A stretch of 64,000 nucleotides of DNA from Komagataeibacter swingsii. GTDB taxonomy: Bacteria; Pseudomonadota; Alphaproteobacteria; Acetobacterales; Acetobacteraceae. The DNA lies in the NCBI RefSeq assembly GCF_003207895.1, contig NZ_NKUB01000003.1:62001-126000 (forward strand), given 5' to 3'. Positions 57,444 to 64,000 of the stretch are shown piece by piece. The notes beneath the pieces are model-generated. The model searched no databases, was not told where the DNA came from, and saw nothing but the letters and a program-made list of their open reading frames with translations. Numbering within the stretch: the first letter of the stretch is position 1; the number at the start of each line of letters is the position of its first letter. A program made the position numbers and the translations under genes.

Positions 57444-57751
57444 TTTCCGCCCCGGATCGCCGCAAGCCGCGCGGGGTCGGTGGCGTCGGCCATGATTTCC
57501 TTCATCATGGGGGTATTGAGTTCGTCCGGCACCGGGCGGCGGCCGCTCAGCCAGTCGGCCAGGTCGGCATCCGGCAGGTCCATCACCGCTTCCAGCGCGT
57601 CAAGCTGGGCTTCGGTCATGCCTTCCAGCCGGGGGGCGACAAAGCCCCCGATCAGCACGTCGGTTTCGTGTGTGCCGCGATGCGTGGCGCGGTAATATAT
57701 CTTGCGCCGCCGTGTATCGAGGCGCGAGAGGTCAGGCGTTCTGGCTTCCAT
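57440..57751 (-). CDS. sdhE: succinate dehydrogenase flavinylation factor SdhE
   Basis: The 103-residue protein has the conserved core RRRKIYYRATHRGTHETDVLIGGF, containing the RG-x-x-E motif region, and LDALEAVMDLPDADLADWLSG. SdhE helps attach FAD covalently to SdhA. GGTGGAA precedes the ATG at 57751. It is the first gene of the sdhE-mfd unit and divergent from recG, a common alphaproteobacterial arrangement. Confidence 0.93.
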   Translation of the reverse strand: MEARTPDLSRLDTRRRKIYYRATHRGTHETDVLIGGFVAPRLEGMTEAQLDALEAVMDLPDADLADWLSGRRPVPDELNTPMMKEIMADATDPARLAAIRGGK

Positions 57752-57831
57752 TGCGTTCCACCCATGATGGTTGTGTTTTGTTCCGTAACGCAGGTGTCCT
57801 ATAGCCCTCATGCGGGCATCTGTCAGCCCGC

Positions 57832-60003
57832 ATGACAAGCATGCCACCCCGCAGGATGAACCGCCGCGTGTCCGATACCGCCTTGCCGCCCGCCAATTCC
57901 CTTCTTGCCCCGCTGCTTGCGGGGGTGGAGACCCTGAAGGGGGTAAAACCCGCCACGGCCAGGCTGCTGGCGCGGGTGGCCGGTGGCGGGCGGGTGATCG
58001 ACCTTCTGTTCCACCTGCCGGAATCGGTGGTGGACCGGCGCTACCGGCCCACGCTTGGGCAGGCGGAAACGGGGCGCGTGTGCACGCTGCATGTCACGGT
58101 CAGCCGCGTCGTGCCGCCAGCGCCCGGCGGTGGCCGGGGCAAGCGGCCATGGCGCGTTGTCGTGACCGATGGCACGGCGGATGCGGACCTGGTGTTCTTT
58201 TCCCCCCATCTGGTGCGCAGGCTGGAAGCGGGGCAGGACATATGCGTATCGGGCACGTTGGAACGTTTTGGCGACCGGCTGAACATGGCCCATCCCGACT
58301 ATCTGGTGCCGGCCGCCCGCATGGCGGAAATACCGCTGCTGGACCCGGTCTGGCCGCTGACGGCGGGGCTGTTTCCCGGTCAGGTGCGCGCCGCCATCCG
58401 CGCGGCGTTCGATGTGTTCCCGCCCCTGCCCGAATGGCAGGACGCCAGCGTGCTGAAACAGCGGCAGTGGCCGGGGTTCGGGGACGCGCTGCGCACGCTG
58501 CACCGCCCGTATGACATGCCCGGCCTGCTGGAAGGTGATGCGCTGGTGGCCGCGTCCGAACGCGCCCGCGCCCGGCTGGCCTGCGATGACCTGCTGGCGC
58601 AGCAGGTGTCCATGGCGCAGGCGCGCAGGCTCAACCGGCTGCGGCCAGGGCGCGCGGTGGTGGGTGACGGCAGCCTGCGCCGCATTGCCCTGTCGCGTTT
58701 TGGCCATGAACCCACCACGGCCCAGGTCCGCACGCTGGCCGAAATCGACGCCGACCTTGCCGCGCCCCGCCAGATGACACGCCTGCTGCAGGGGGATGTG
58801 GGCGCGGGCAAGACGCTGGTCGCCCTTCTGGCCATGCTGGCGGCGGTGGAGGCAGGCCACCAGGCGGCGTTGATGGCGCCGACCGAGATCCTGGCCCGCC
58901 AGCACCTTGCCACCTTCCGCAAGCTGTCGCCCGTGCCGGTCGCCTTCCTCAGCGGCAGCGTGAAGGGCAAGGCCCGGCGCGAGGCGCTGGCCATGATCGC
59001 CGATGGCACGGCGCGGCTGGTGATCGGCACCCACGCCCTGTTCCAGGGCAGCGTGGTGTTCCACGACCTTGCGCTGGCGGTCATTGATGAACAGCACCGC
59101 TTTGGCGTGGAACAGCGTGCCCTGCTGGGGGAAAAGGGCACACGCACAGATGTGCTGGTCATGACCGCCACCCCCATCCCGCGCAGCCTGCTGCTGACGC
59201 AGTGGGGGGACATGCTGGTCAGCCGGCTGGATGTGAAGCCCGCGGGGCGCAAGCCGGTGCGCACGTCGCTGCATGCGCTGTCGGCCATGGGGGACCTGCT
59301 GGCGGGGATGGAGCGCGCGCTGGCGCGGGGGGCGCGGATATTCTGGGTCTGCCCGCTGGTCAGTGAAAGCGAGACAAGCGACATCGCCGCGGCCGAAGCC
59401 CGCCACGCCGCCCTGTGCGCCCATTTTGGCGAAAGCGCCGTGGGGCTGGCGCATGGCCAGCAGGATATCGCAGTGCGCGAGCAGTCCATTGCCGATTTCG
59501 CGGCGGGAAAGACCCGTATCCTGGTCGCGACCACGGTGATCGAGGTGGGCGTGGACATACCCGACGCCACGGTGATGGTGATCGAGCACGCCGAACGCTT
59601 CGGCCTGGCGCAACTGCACCAGTTGCGCGGGCGCGTGGGGCGTGGGCAGGCGGAATCCTACTGCCTGCTGCTGCATGATGCCGGACTGGGCCAGACCGCG
59701 CGGCGCAGGCTTGCGCTGCTGCGCGAGACGGAGGACGGGTTCCTGATCGCCGACGAGGATTTCCGCCTGCGTGGCGGCGGCGACCTGACGGGGCGGCGTC
59801 AGTCCGGCCTGCCGGGCCTGCGGCTGGCCAGCCCGCTGCATGTGGACATGCTGCTGCGGCTGGCGGCGCAGGACGCGCGGCGCATTGTCGACACGCCACC
59901 CGCCGAGGCCCCGGCCGCGCTGCGTGCGCGGGTTCCGGCCATCAGTTTGCTGCTTGAGCTGTTTGCGCGGGCGCGGGCGGTACGGGCGATCCGTGCGGGA
60001 TAG
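57832..60003 (+). CDS. recG: ATP-dependent DNA helicase RecG
   Basis: The 723-residue protein has the wedge domain (VCTLHVTVSRV, FSPHLVRRLEAGQDICVSG) and SF2 helicase motifs: GDVGAGKTLVALLAML, APTEILARQHL, VIDEQHRFGVEQRALL, TATPIPRSLLLT, VGVDIPDATVMVIEHAERFGL (two parts) and QLRGRVGRGQ. It remodels stalled forks. A later start at 57856 is possible. Its last 62 bp overlap the tetR gene on the other strand. Confidence 0.96.
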   Translation: MTSMPPRRMNRRVSDTALPPANSLLAPLLAGVETLKGVKPATARLLARVAGGGRVIDLLFHLPESVVDRRYRPTLGQAETGRVCTLHVTVSRVVPPAPGGGRGKRPWRVVVTDGTADADLVFFSPHLVRRLEAGQDICVSGTLERFGDRLNMAHPDYLVPAARMAEIPLLDPVWPLTAGLFPGQVRAAIRAAFDVFPPLPEWQDASVLKQRQWPGFGDALRTLHRPYDMPGLLEGDALVAASERARARLACDDLLAQQVSMAQARRLNRLRPGRAVVGDGSLRRIALSRFGHEPTTAQVRTLAEIDADLAAPRQMTRLLQGDVGAGKTLVALLAMLAAVEAGHQAALMAPTEILARQHLATFRKLSPVPVAFLSGSVKGKARREALAMIADGTARLVIGTHALFQGSVVFHDLALAVIDEQHRFGVEQRALLGEKGTRTDVLVMTATPIPRSLLLTQWGDMLVSRLDVKPAGRKPVRTSLHALSAMGDLLAGMERALARGARIFWVCPLVSESETSDIAAAEARHAALCAHFGESAVGLAHGQQDIAVREQSIADFAAGKTRILVATTVIEVGVDIPDATVMVIEHAERFGLAQLHQLRGRVGRGQAESYCLLLHDAGLGQTARRRLALLRETEDGFLIADEDFRLRGGGDLTGRRQSGLPGLRLASPLHVDMLLRLAAQDARRIVDTPPAEAPAALRARVPAISLLLELFARARAVRAIRAG

Positions 60004-60667
60004 CCGTGGCGGGCGGCCTGATGCCCAGCTCGGCCGCCGCCTGCGCAAGGTAGAAGGCTGCGTACAGGTCCAGCGGTCCGGGGTCATGTTCCATGCGCGC
60101 GCGCAGGACCGCCCCTTCCCACCCGATCCAGAAATGGCGTGACAGCCGCGCGCACAGCCGCCGCTGCGCCGCACTCGGGTGCGGGCCGCATGCCGCCAGT
60201 AGGCAGTCCGTCACGCGGAGTTCCCAGCCTTCGAGAATCGTCAGCAGCAATCCGCTGAACGAATCGGGCAGCATGTCGATTTCCTGTCCCAGGTTGCCGA
60301 TCAGGCAGCCACGGCGGAAACCATGCTTCGTCATGCCTGCCCGCGCGTCATGCATGAAATTGAGCATGCGCTGCAGCGGCGGCGTCGCCCTGTCCGTCAG
60401 CCACAGGTCGAGCTTGGCGTTGAAATAGCTGGCGTAGCTGTCGATCAGCACCTGCCCGAAATCTTCCTTGCTGCTGAAGCAGTAGTAGAATGATCCCTTG
60501 GAAATGCCGGTCGCGTTCAGCACGTCGTCCACGCAGGTGGAAGAAAAACCCTTTTCTGTCAGCAGTCCAACACCTGCGCGCACCAGCATGGCGCGTGTAC
60601 CTTCCGGCGCACGGGCGATTTTTGGGGGGCGGCCGCGCCCTCGGCGTGGGGGGAGTGTGTTGGGCAT
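59942..60667 (-). CDS. TetR/AcrR family transcriptional regulator
   Basis: The 241-residue protein has a basic Arg/Pro-rich N-terminal arm (PPRRGRGRPP) and a TetR HTH: LLTEKGFSSTCVDDVLNA, TGISKGSFYYCFSSKEDF. The C-terminal ligand domain (RGCLIGNLGQEID) resembles the YcdC/AcuR-type regulators of aldehyde or acrylate stress. The effector is unknown. The start at 60667 is chosen because the arm is conserved in the family. It overlaps the recG 3' end in antisense. Confidence 0.85.
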   Translation of the reverse strand: MPNTLPPRRGRGRPPKIARAPEGTRAMLVRAGVGLLTEKGFSSTCVDDVLNATGISKGSFYYCFSSKEDFGQVLIDSYASYFNAKLDLWLTDRATPPLQRMLNFMHDARAGMTKHGFRRGCLIGNLGQEIDMLPDSFSGLLLTILEGWELRVTDCLLAACGPHPSAAQRRLCARLSRHFWIGWEGAVLRARMEHDPGPLDLYAAFYLAQAAAELGIRPPATAIPHGSPVPPAPAQTAQAAN

Positions 60668-60752
60668 GGATCGTTTTCTTACCAGTATGGGGGCATGCCA
60701 TCTGCGGCGTTGCCCATTGATAATGTGCGAATGCGAGTGGAAATCAAGCAAC

Positions 60753-60762
60753 ATTCATGAAT
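60753..60762. promoter_or_regulatory. palindrome upstream of tetR
   Basis: ATTCATGAAT is a perfect 10-bp palindrome 86-95 bp upstream of the tetR start. It shares GAAT/ATTC half-sites with the hairpin at 60816. Candidate TetR-type operator. Confidence 0.3.
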
Positions 60763-60815
60763 TTAATCTACACCTTTTTCACGACTTTTTGCATCCCTGC
60801 CCCTCACAAACTGTT

Positions 60816-60833
60816 CACGAATGAAAATTCGTG
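60816..60833. promoter_or_regulatory. inverted repeat between tetR and the cold-shock gene
   Basis: CACGAAT and ATTCGTG form 7-bp arms around GAAA. It lies in the divergent promoter region of tetR and the cold-shock unit. It could be an operator for the regulator or a leader structure. Confidence 0.35.
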
Positions 60834-60954
60834 TGGAAACCAAAGGCGGGAATATGCTTTGGTGTTGTTGATGCCGATGCGATTTATGCTAGGATCACCG
60901 TGGGACAGGGAATGTTTTCCTGCAATCGCGGCCGCCTGAACAGGGGGTAACGAT

Positions 60955-61053
60955 ATGCAGGCAGTCTCCATCCTGCAAACGTGCTTTCATTCGGTGATGT
61001 CCCCTTGGGGCAGCCACCACCTAGACCTCGGGATTACGACCGTTGAGAAGTAA
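60955..61053 (+). CDS. possible 32-residue leader ORF upstream of the cold-shock gene
   Basis: ATG at 60955 is preceded by a strong AGGGGG about 8 bases upstream. The frame encodes MQAVSILQTCFHSVMSPWG... and ends LGITTVEK with TAA at 61051-61053. It is in another frame from the cold-shock gene and its last codons overlap that gene's putative TTG start at 61043. The layout suggests translational coupling or a regulatory leader peptide. No homologue is recognised; it may instead be untranslated leader. Confidence 0.45.
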   Translation: MQAVSILQTCFHSVMSPWGSHHLDLGITTVEK

Positions 61054-61723
61054 CAGGACCGACCGCAGCTCCCGCTCCCCGCGCCGCGGCGGGTTTGACG
61101 ATGATTTCATGTCGTCGCCTTCATTTGGTGATCGCGGCGCCCCGCCGCCGCGCCGCTCCTTTGGTGGCGGAGGTGGTGGTCCCCAGATCGTCGCATCCGG
61201 CCCGGAAATCAGCGCCACTGTAAAGTGGTTCAACAGCGAAAAGGGCTTCGGCTTTGTCGAGCTGGCGGACGGTTCGGGTGACGTGTTCCTGCACGCCAAC
61301 GCCCTGAACCCCACCGGGCACGCGACGGTCGCTCCCGGCACCACGCTGGTGGTGCAGATCGGCCAGGGTCCCAAGGGCCGCCAGGTCGCAAGCGTCGTAT
61401 CCGTTGACGAGAGCACGGCCCAGCCCGAGCGCCCGCGCGCGGCTTTTGGCGCAGCACCCGGCGCGCGTGGCGGTTTCTCCCGCTCCGGTCGTCCCGCCCC
61501 CGACCTGTCGCATGCGCAGGACATGCGCGGCACGGTCAAGTGGTACAACGCCACGAAGGGCTTTGGCTTCATCACGCCGGAAAACGGTGGCAAGGACATT
61601 TTCGTTCATGCTTCCGCGCTGGAACGCTCGGGCCTGTCCGGCCTGACGGAAGGCCAGACGGCAAACGTGCAGGTTGTCGAAGGCCAGAAAGGCCCCGAGG
61701 CGGCAGCACTGTCGGTGGACTGA
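61043..61723 (+). CDS. two-domain cold-shock (CSD) protein
   Basis: This 226-residue protein has a basic, Gly-rich N-terminal tail and two cold-shock domains. The first has ATVKWFNSEKGFGFVEL and DVFLHANAL; the second has GTVKWYNATKGFGFITP and DIFVHASALERSG, both with intact RNP1 and RNP2. Double-CSD proteins in Alphaproteobacteria bind single-stranded nucleic acid. The start is uncertain: TTG at 61043 keeps the coding-like Arg-rich tail; ATG at 61109 is the next choice. The long leader is typical of cold-shock genes. Confidence 0.87.
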   Translation: MRSNRTDRSSRSPRRGGFDDDFMSSPSFGDRGAPPPRRSFGGGGGGPQIVASGPEISATVKWFNSEKGFGFVELADGSGDVFLHANALNPTGHATVAPGTTLVVQIGQGPKGRQVASVVSVDESTAQPERPRAAFGAAPGARGGFSRSGRPAPDLSHAQDMRGTVKWYNATKGFGFITPENGGKDIFVHASALERSGLSGLTEGQTANVQVVEGQKGPEAAALSVD

Positions 61724-61787
61724 TCCCCCTGCCCTGTCCCGCGCCCCGCCAGCATGGCGGTGCGGGCAGGATGAACGGATGAAATGA

Positions 61788-61826
61788 AACAGGGCCGTCC
61801 CGGTGTTGGGGCAGCCCTGTTTTTTA
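61788..61826 (+). terminator. intrinsic terminator of the cold-shock gene
   Basis: AACAGGGC pairs with GCCCTGTT around an 18-base loop that itself contains CCC/GGG pairing, followed by TTTTTATT. Confidence 0.85.
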
Positions 61827-61911
61827 TTGTGCCTTCCGCATCATATGCATGCGGATCAGCCTTGATGCCTGTGTGGCGCGTAAGAGCGCACCTTCAGGAC
61901 AACGGCCTGAT

Positions 61912-62000
61912 GGAAAAATTTCCGAAAGTCACCTGTTTTCAAAAAGGTGGATCGCCTATCGCCTGAAGCTTTTTGGGAAAAGCTTCATCAGAAATTTTCC
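61912..62000 (-). repeat. diverged nested-palindrome element (copy F)
   Basis: GGAAAAATTTC and GAAATTTTCC form the inner arms. They enclose CACCT...AGGTG and GAAGCTTTT...AAAAGCTTC hairpins, in reverse orientation relative to copy A. Stem sequences differ from other copies, yet pairing is kept. It lies immediately before copy G. Confidence 0.7.
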
Positions 62001-62010
62001 TGAATTTGTA

Positions 62011-62171
62011 AGAAACTGTTTGAAAAGTCAGCTCATGATAGCGCTTTAAAATTAAAAGAAGTTTTTGGTGAAGCTTTTGCAAAAGCTTCGAAAGAACGCT
62101 GCCTTTTTGAAAAAAGGCAGCACCTGAAAACTTTTATTATTTTTATCAACGCGTTGTTTTCAAACAGTCTC
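62011..62171 (+). repeat. full-length nested-palindrome element (copy G), MITE-like
   Basis: Terminal repeats ACTGTTTGAAAA and TTTTCAAACAGT are perfect. The inner pair AGTTTTTGGTG / CACCTGAAAACT encloses GAAGCTTTTGCAAAAGCTTC and GCTGCC...GGCAGC hairpins. It matches copy A almost throughout. GAATTTGT occurs on both flanks (62002-62009 and 62172-62179), possibly a target duplication. It lies between the cold-shock gene and smpB. Confidence 0.82.
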
Positions 62172-62240
62172 GAATTTGTTTCATGGGCAGGCTTCTGAAG
62201 CAGCCTTTAAAAACATGCCCTGTCCCAAGGGGGTGGCGGA

Positions 62241-62735
62241 TCAGTAGTCGCCACCCTTGTTACGGATCAGCCGGGCCTTGTCGCGCTGCCAGTCGCGGTC
62301 GGCTATGGCCTGCCGCTTGTCGGCTTTCTTGCGCCCCTCGCCCACGCCCAGCGTCAGCTTGGCAAGGCCACGGCTGTTGAAGTGGATGTCCAGCGGCACA
62401 AGGGTCACGCCATCGCGCGCGACTTCCCCCAGCAGCCTGTCCACCTGCTTCTTATGCAGCAGCAGCTTGCGGGGCGCGCGCGGTTCGAACCGCGACAGCA
62501 CGCCGCCCTGGTATTCGGGGATATAGCTGTTGATCAGCCATATTTCCCCATTGCGTTCACCGGCATAGGCTTCGTTTATGGTGGCGCGGCCCATGCGCAG
62601 GCTCTTGACCTCGGGGCCTTTCAGCACAAGGCCGGCCTCCACCGTGTCAACGATGGTGTAGTTGAAACGGCCCTTGCGGTTCTGGGCTGCGATCCCGGTC
62701 GAGATCATGCCGCTGCCCTTGTTCCTGGGTGCCAT
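62241..62735 (-). CDS. smpB: SsrA-binding protein SmpB
   Basis: The 164-residue protein has the SmpB sequence: NRKGRFNYTIVDTVEAGLVLKGPEVKSLR, INEAYAGERNGEIWLINSYIPEY and the basic C-terminal tail KKADKRQAIADRDWQRDKARL. It binds tmRNA for ribosome rescue. It lies 3 bp after dapA on the same strand. No tmRNA gene was found in the window. Confidence 0.96.
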   Translation of the reverse strand: MAPRNKGSGMISTGIAAQNRKGRFNYTIVDTVEAGLVLKGPEVKSLRMGRATINEAYAGERNGEIWLINSYIPEYQGGVLSRFEPRAPRKLLLHKKQVDRLLGEVARDGVTLVPLDIHFNSRGLAKLTLGVGEGRKKADKRQAIADRDWQRDKARLIRNKGGDY

Positions 62736-62738
62736 GGC

Positions 62739-63617
62739 TCAGTCCAGCAGCCCGACGGCGGACAGGGCGGCCTTGACCTTTTCCCGGCTGGCGTCGCTCA
62801 ACGGGGCCAGCGGCAGGCGGCATGTTTCCCCCATCAGGCCCAGCACGCTTGCGGCGAATTTGACCGGCACGGGGTTGCTTTCGCAAAACAGCGCGTCATG
62901 CAGCGGCAGCAGCCGGTCCTGCAGTTCCATGGCGTCCATAACATGCCCGTCATTCCAGCTCTGCTGCACCTGCGCGCACAGGGCGGGGGCGACGTTGGCG
63001 GTCACGCTTATGCATCCGTCGCCACCGGCGGCCAGGAAGGACACGGCGGTGCCGTCCTCGCCCGAAATCTGGTTGAACGGCTTTTTCACCGCGCGGCGCA
63101 CCAGCAGCGGGCGCAGCAGGTTGGCGGTGGAATCCTTCACCCCGATGATGTTGGGATGCTGCGCCAGCCGCGCCATGGTCTCGACCGAGATGTCGATGAC
63201 CGACCGGCCGGGAATGTTATACAGGATCAGCGGGATGTTGATGGCGTCCGCGACAGTCATGAAGTGGCGGTACACCCCTTCCTGTGTAGGCTTGTTGTAA
63301 TACGGCGTCACCACCAGCACGCCCGCGGCCCCCGCCTGCTGCGCCTGTTGGGCCATGGCCACCGCTTCCGCCGTGCTGTTGGACCCGGCGCCTGCAATGA
63401 CGGGCACGCGCCCCGCCACGGATTTTATGGTGAATTCCACCACCTTGGCATGTTCTTCATGCGTCAGGGTCGGGCTTTCGCCCGTCGTGCCGACCGGCAC
63501 CAGGGCGGACGCGCCCTGCTGGACCTGCCAGTCGATGAATCGGCCCATGGAGGGCAGATCCAGCGACCCGTCCTCGTTCATGGGGGTAATAAGGGCGGTA
63601 ATGGAACCCTTGAACAT
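62739..63617 (-). CDS. dapA: 4-hydroxy-tetrahydrodipicolinate synthase
   Basis: The 292-residue TIM-barrel protein begins MFKGSITALITPM, with ALVPVGTTGESPTLTHEEH, the proton-relay tyrosine in TPYYNKPTQEG and the Schiff-base lysine in IIGVKDST near residue 160. It condenses pyruvate with aspartate semialdehyde for lysine and peptidoglycan. GGTGGAA precedes the ATG at 63617. smpB follows in the same unit. Confidence 0.96.
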   Translation of the reverse strand: MFKGSITALITPMNEDGSLDLPSMGRFIDWQVQQGASALVPVGTTGESPTLTHEEHAKVVEFTIKSVAGRVPVIAGAGSNSTAEAVAMAQQAQQAGAAGVLVVTPYYNKPTQEGVYRHFMTVADAINIPLILYNIPGRSVIDISVETMARLAQHPNIIGVKDSTANLLRPLLVRRAVKKPFNQISGEDGTAVSFLAAGGDGCISVTANVAPALCAQVQQSWNDGHVMDAMELQDRLLPLHDALFCESNPVPVKFAASVLGLMGETCRLPLAPLSDASREKVKAALSAVGLLD

Positions 63618-63770
63618 GGTTGTTTCCACCTGGATCCTGTGTCGTGGCTGTGCTTGCGCCGGTGGGTCCGGCACGTTGTGTCCTGTGGCCGGCCCCGGGG
63701 CGTGGGGCGGACAATACCGTTATATAGACAATGGCACGGGGGGCAAAACATGCCCGCCATGCCCGCCCCA

Positions 63771-64000
63771 TCAGGGTTTTCGCCGGAAGGGCGATGCGGG
63801 ATAGACGCCCAGGATCTCCTGCTGTTCCGAAAAGAACGAAAGTTCGTCCAGCGCGCGCGCCAGCGGCGGGGCTTCGGGGTGGCCTTCCACATCCATCAGG
63901 AACTGCGTGGCGGAAAATGATCCTTCCAGCATGTAGCTTTCCAGCCGCGTCATGTTCACGCCCGCCGTGGCAAGGCCGCCCAGCGCCTTGTACAGCGCGC
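63771..64000 (-). CDS. pheA: prephenate dehydratase, 3' part (cut by window edge)
   Basis: The frame runs off the window and ends at 63771. The visible 75 residues include ALYKALGGLATAGVNMTRLESY and ATQFLMDVEGHPE, the C-terminal ACT domain of prephenate dehydratase that binds phenylalanine. The catalytic domain lies outside. Whether it is fused to chorismate mutase cannot be seen. It precedes dapA on the same strand with a 153-bp gap. Confidence 0.85.
   Translation of the reverse strand, partial: ALYKALGGLATAGVNMTRLESYMLEGSFSATQFLMDVEGHPEAPPLARALDELSFFSEQQEILGVYPASPFRRKP

Noticed and set aside
57823-60174. 783-codon antisense frame over recG
   Set aside because: recG on the plus strand carries all helicase motifs; the antisense frame has none.
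61043-61108. Frameshift joining the leader sORF to the cold-shock gene
   Set aside because: The sORF has its own strong SD and stop, and the frame from the TTG start is already coding-like; a sequencing indel is possible but not needed.

Overview
The window looks like chromosomal DNA from a high-GC acetic acid bacterium (Acetobacteraceae), most likely Komagataeibacter or a close relative. The evidence is a membrane-bound PQQ glucose dehydrogenase next to a three-subunit molybdenum/Fe-S/cytochrome c aldehyde dehydrogenase, a mannitol-type polyol dehydrogenase, alphaproteobacterial features (a LexA box of the GTTC-N7-GTTC type, DUF4167, SdhE, two-domain cold-shock protein), and transposase remnants of the IS5 family type common in cellulose-producing acetic acid bacteria. 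Genus is an inference; no search was run.

Layout. 1-4.9 kb: tRNA fragment, comM/yifB, a palindrome-rich gap with a full-length nested-palindrome repeat, dnaB and a GT4 glycosyltransferase. 5.1-13.6 kb: periplasmic oxidation block (polyol dehydrogenase, gcd, then cytochrome c / [2Fe-2S] / molybdopterin aldehyde dehydrogenase subunits). 13.7-15.8 kb: accessory island, an AT-rich methyltransferase gene lying between two decayed IS5-family transposase genes in the same orientation. 15.8-20.5 kb: DUF3429, eno, ftsB-like, rpmG, moeA, lexA (with LexA box). 20.6-25.2 kb: biotin locus, with bioA divergent from bioF, a bioH-like esterase and a fused bioC-bioD gene, joined by 4-bp overlaps. 25.2-35.0 kb: small winged-helix gene, DUF4167, prmC, an unknown secreted protein, prfA-hisS, ispG, rodZ-like, flavin oxidoreductase and lysC, mostly minus strand and in part translationally coupled. 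35.2-41.6 kb: ubiG, a beta-propeller lactonase, DUF2147, DUF1178, grxC, comF, an NDUFAF5-like methyltransferase-fold protein, moaA, DUF3553. 41.8-44.1 kb: phosphoglucomutase/phosphomannomutase and galU, supplying UDP-glucose. 44.5-50.1 kb: tRNA-Leu(GAG), lipB, a LolA-like lipoprotein, bolA, a J-domain protein, cobS, cobT. 50.3-60.7 kb: PLP decarboxylase, SBF-type transporter, unknown secreted protein, mfd, sdhE, recG, tetR. 60.9-64 kb: a leader sORF with a two-domain cold-shock gene, tandem repeat copies, smpB, dapA and the 3' end of pheA.

The genes are mainly housekeeping. The oxidation block passes electrons from sugars and aldehydes to the quinone pool; moeA and moaA in the same window contribute to the molybdenum cofactor that the aldehyde dehydrogenase needs. 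PGM and GalU feed UDP-glucose to cellulose or exopolysaccharide. I found no phage-defence system, CRISPR array or large novel operon. The most distinctive non-coding signal is a dispersed family of nested-palindrome elements (two full-length, six degraded or partial copies) in intergenic gaps. Their stems show compensatory changes, and in two cases the element supplies the stop codon of the neighbouring gene.
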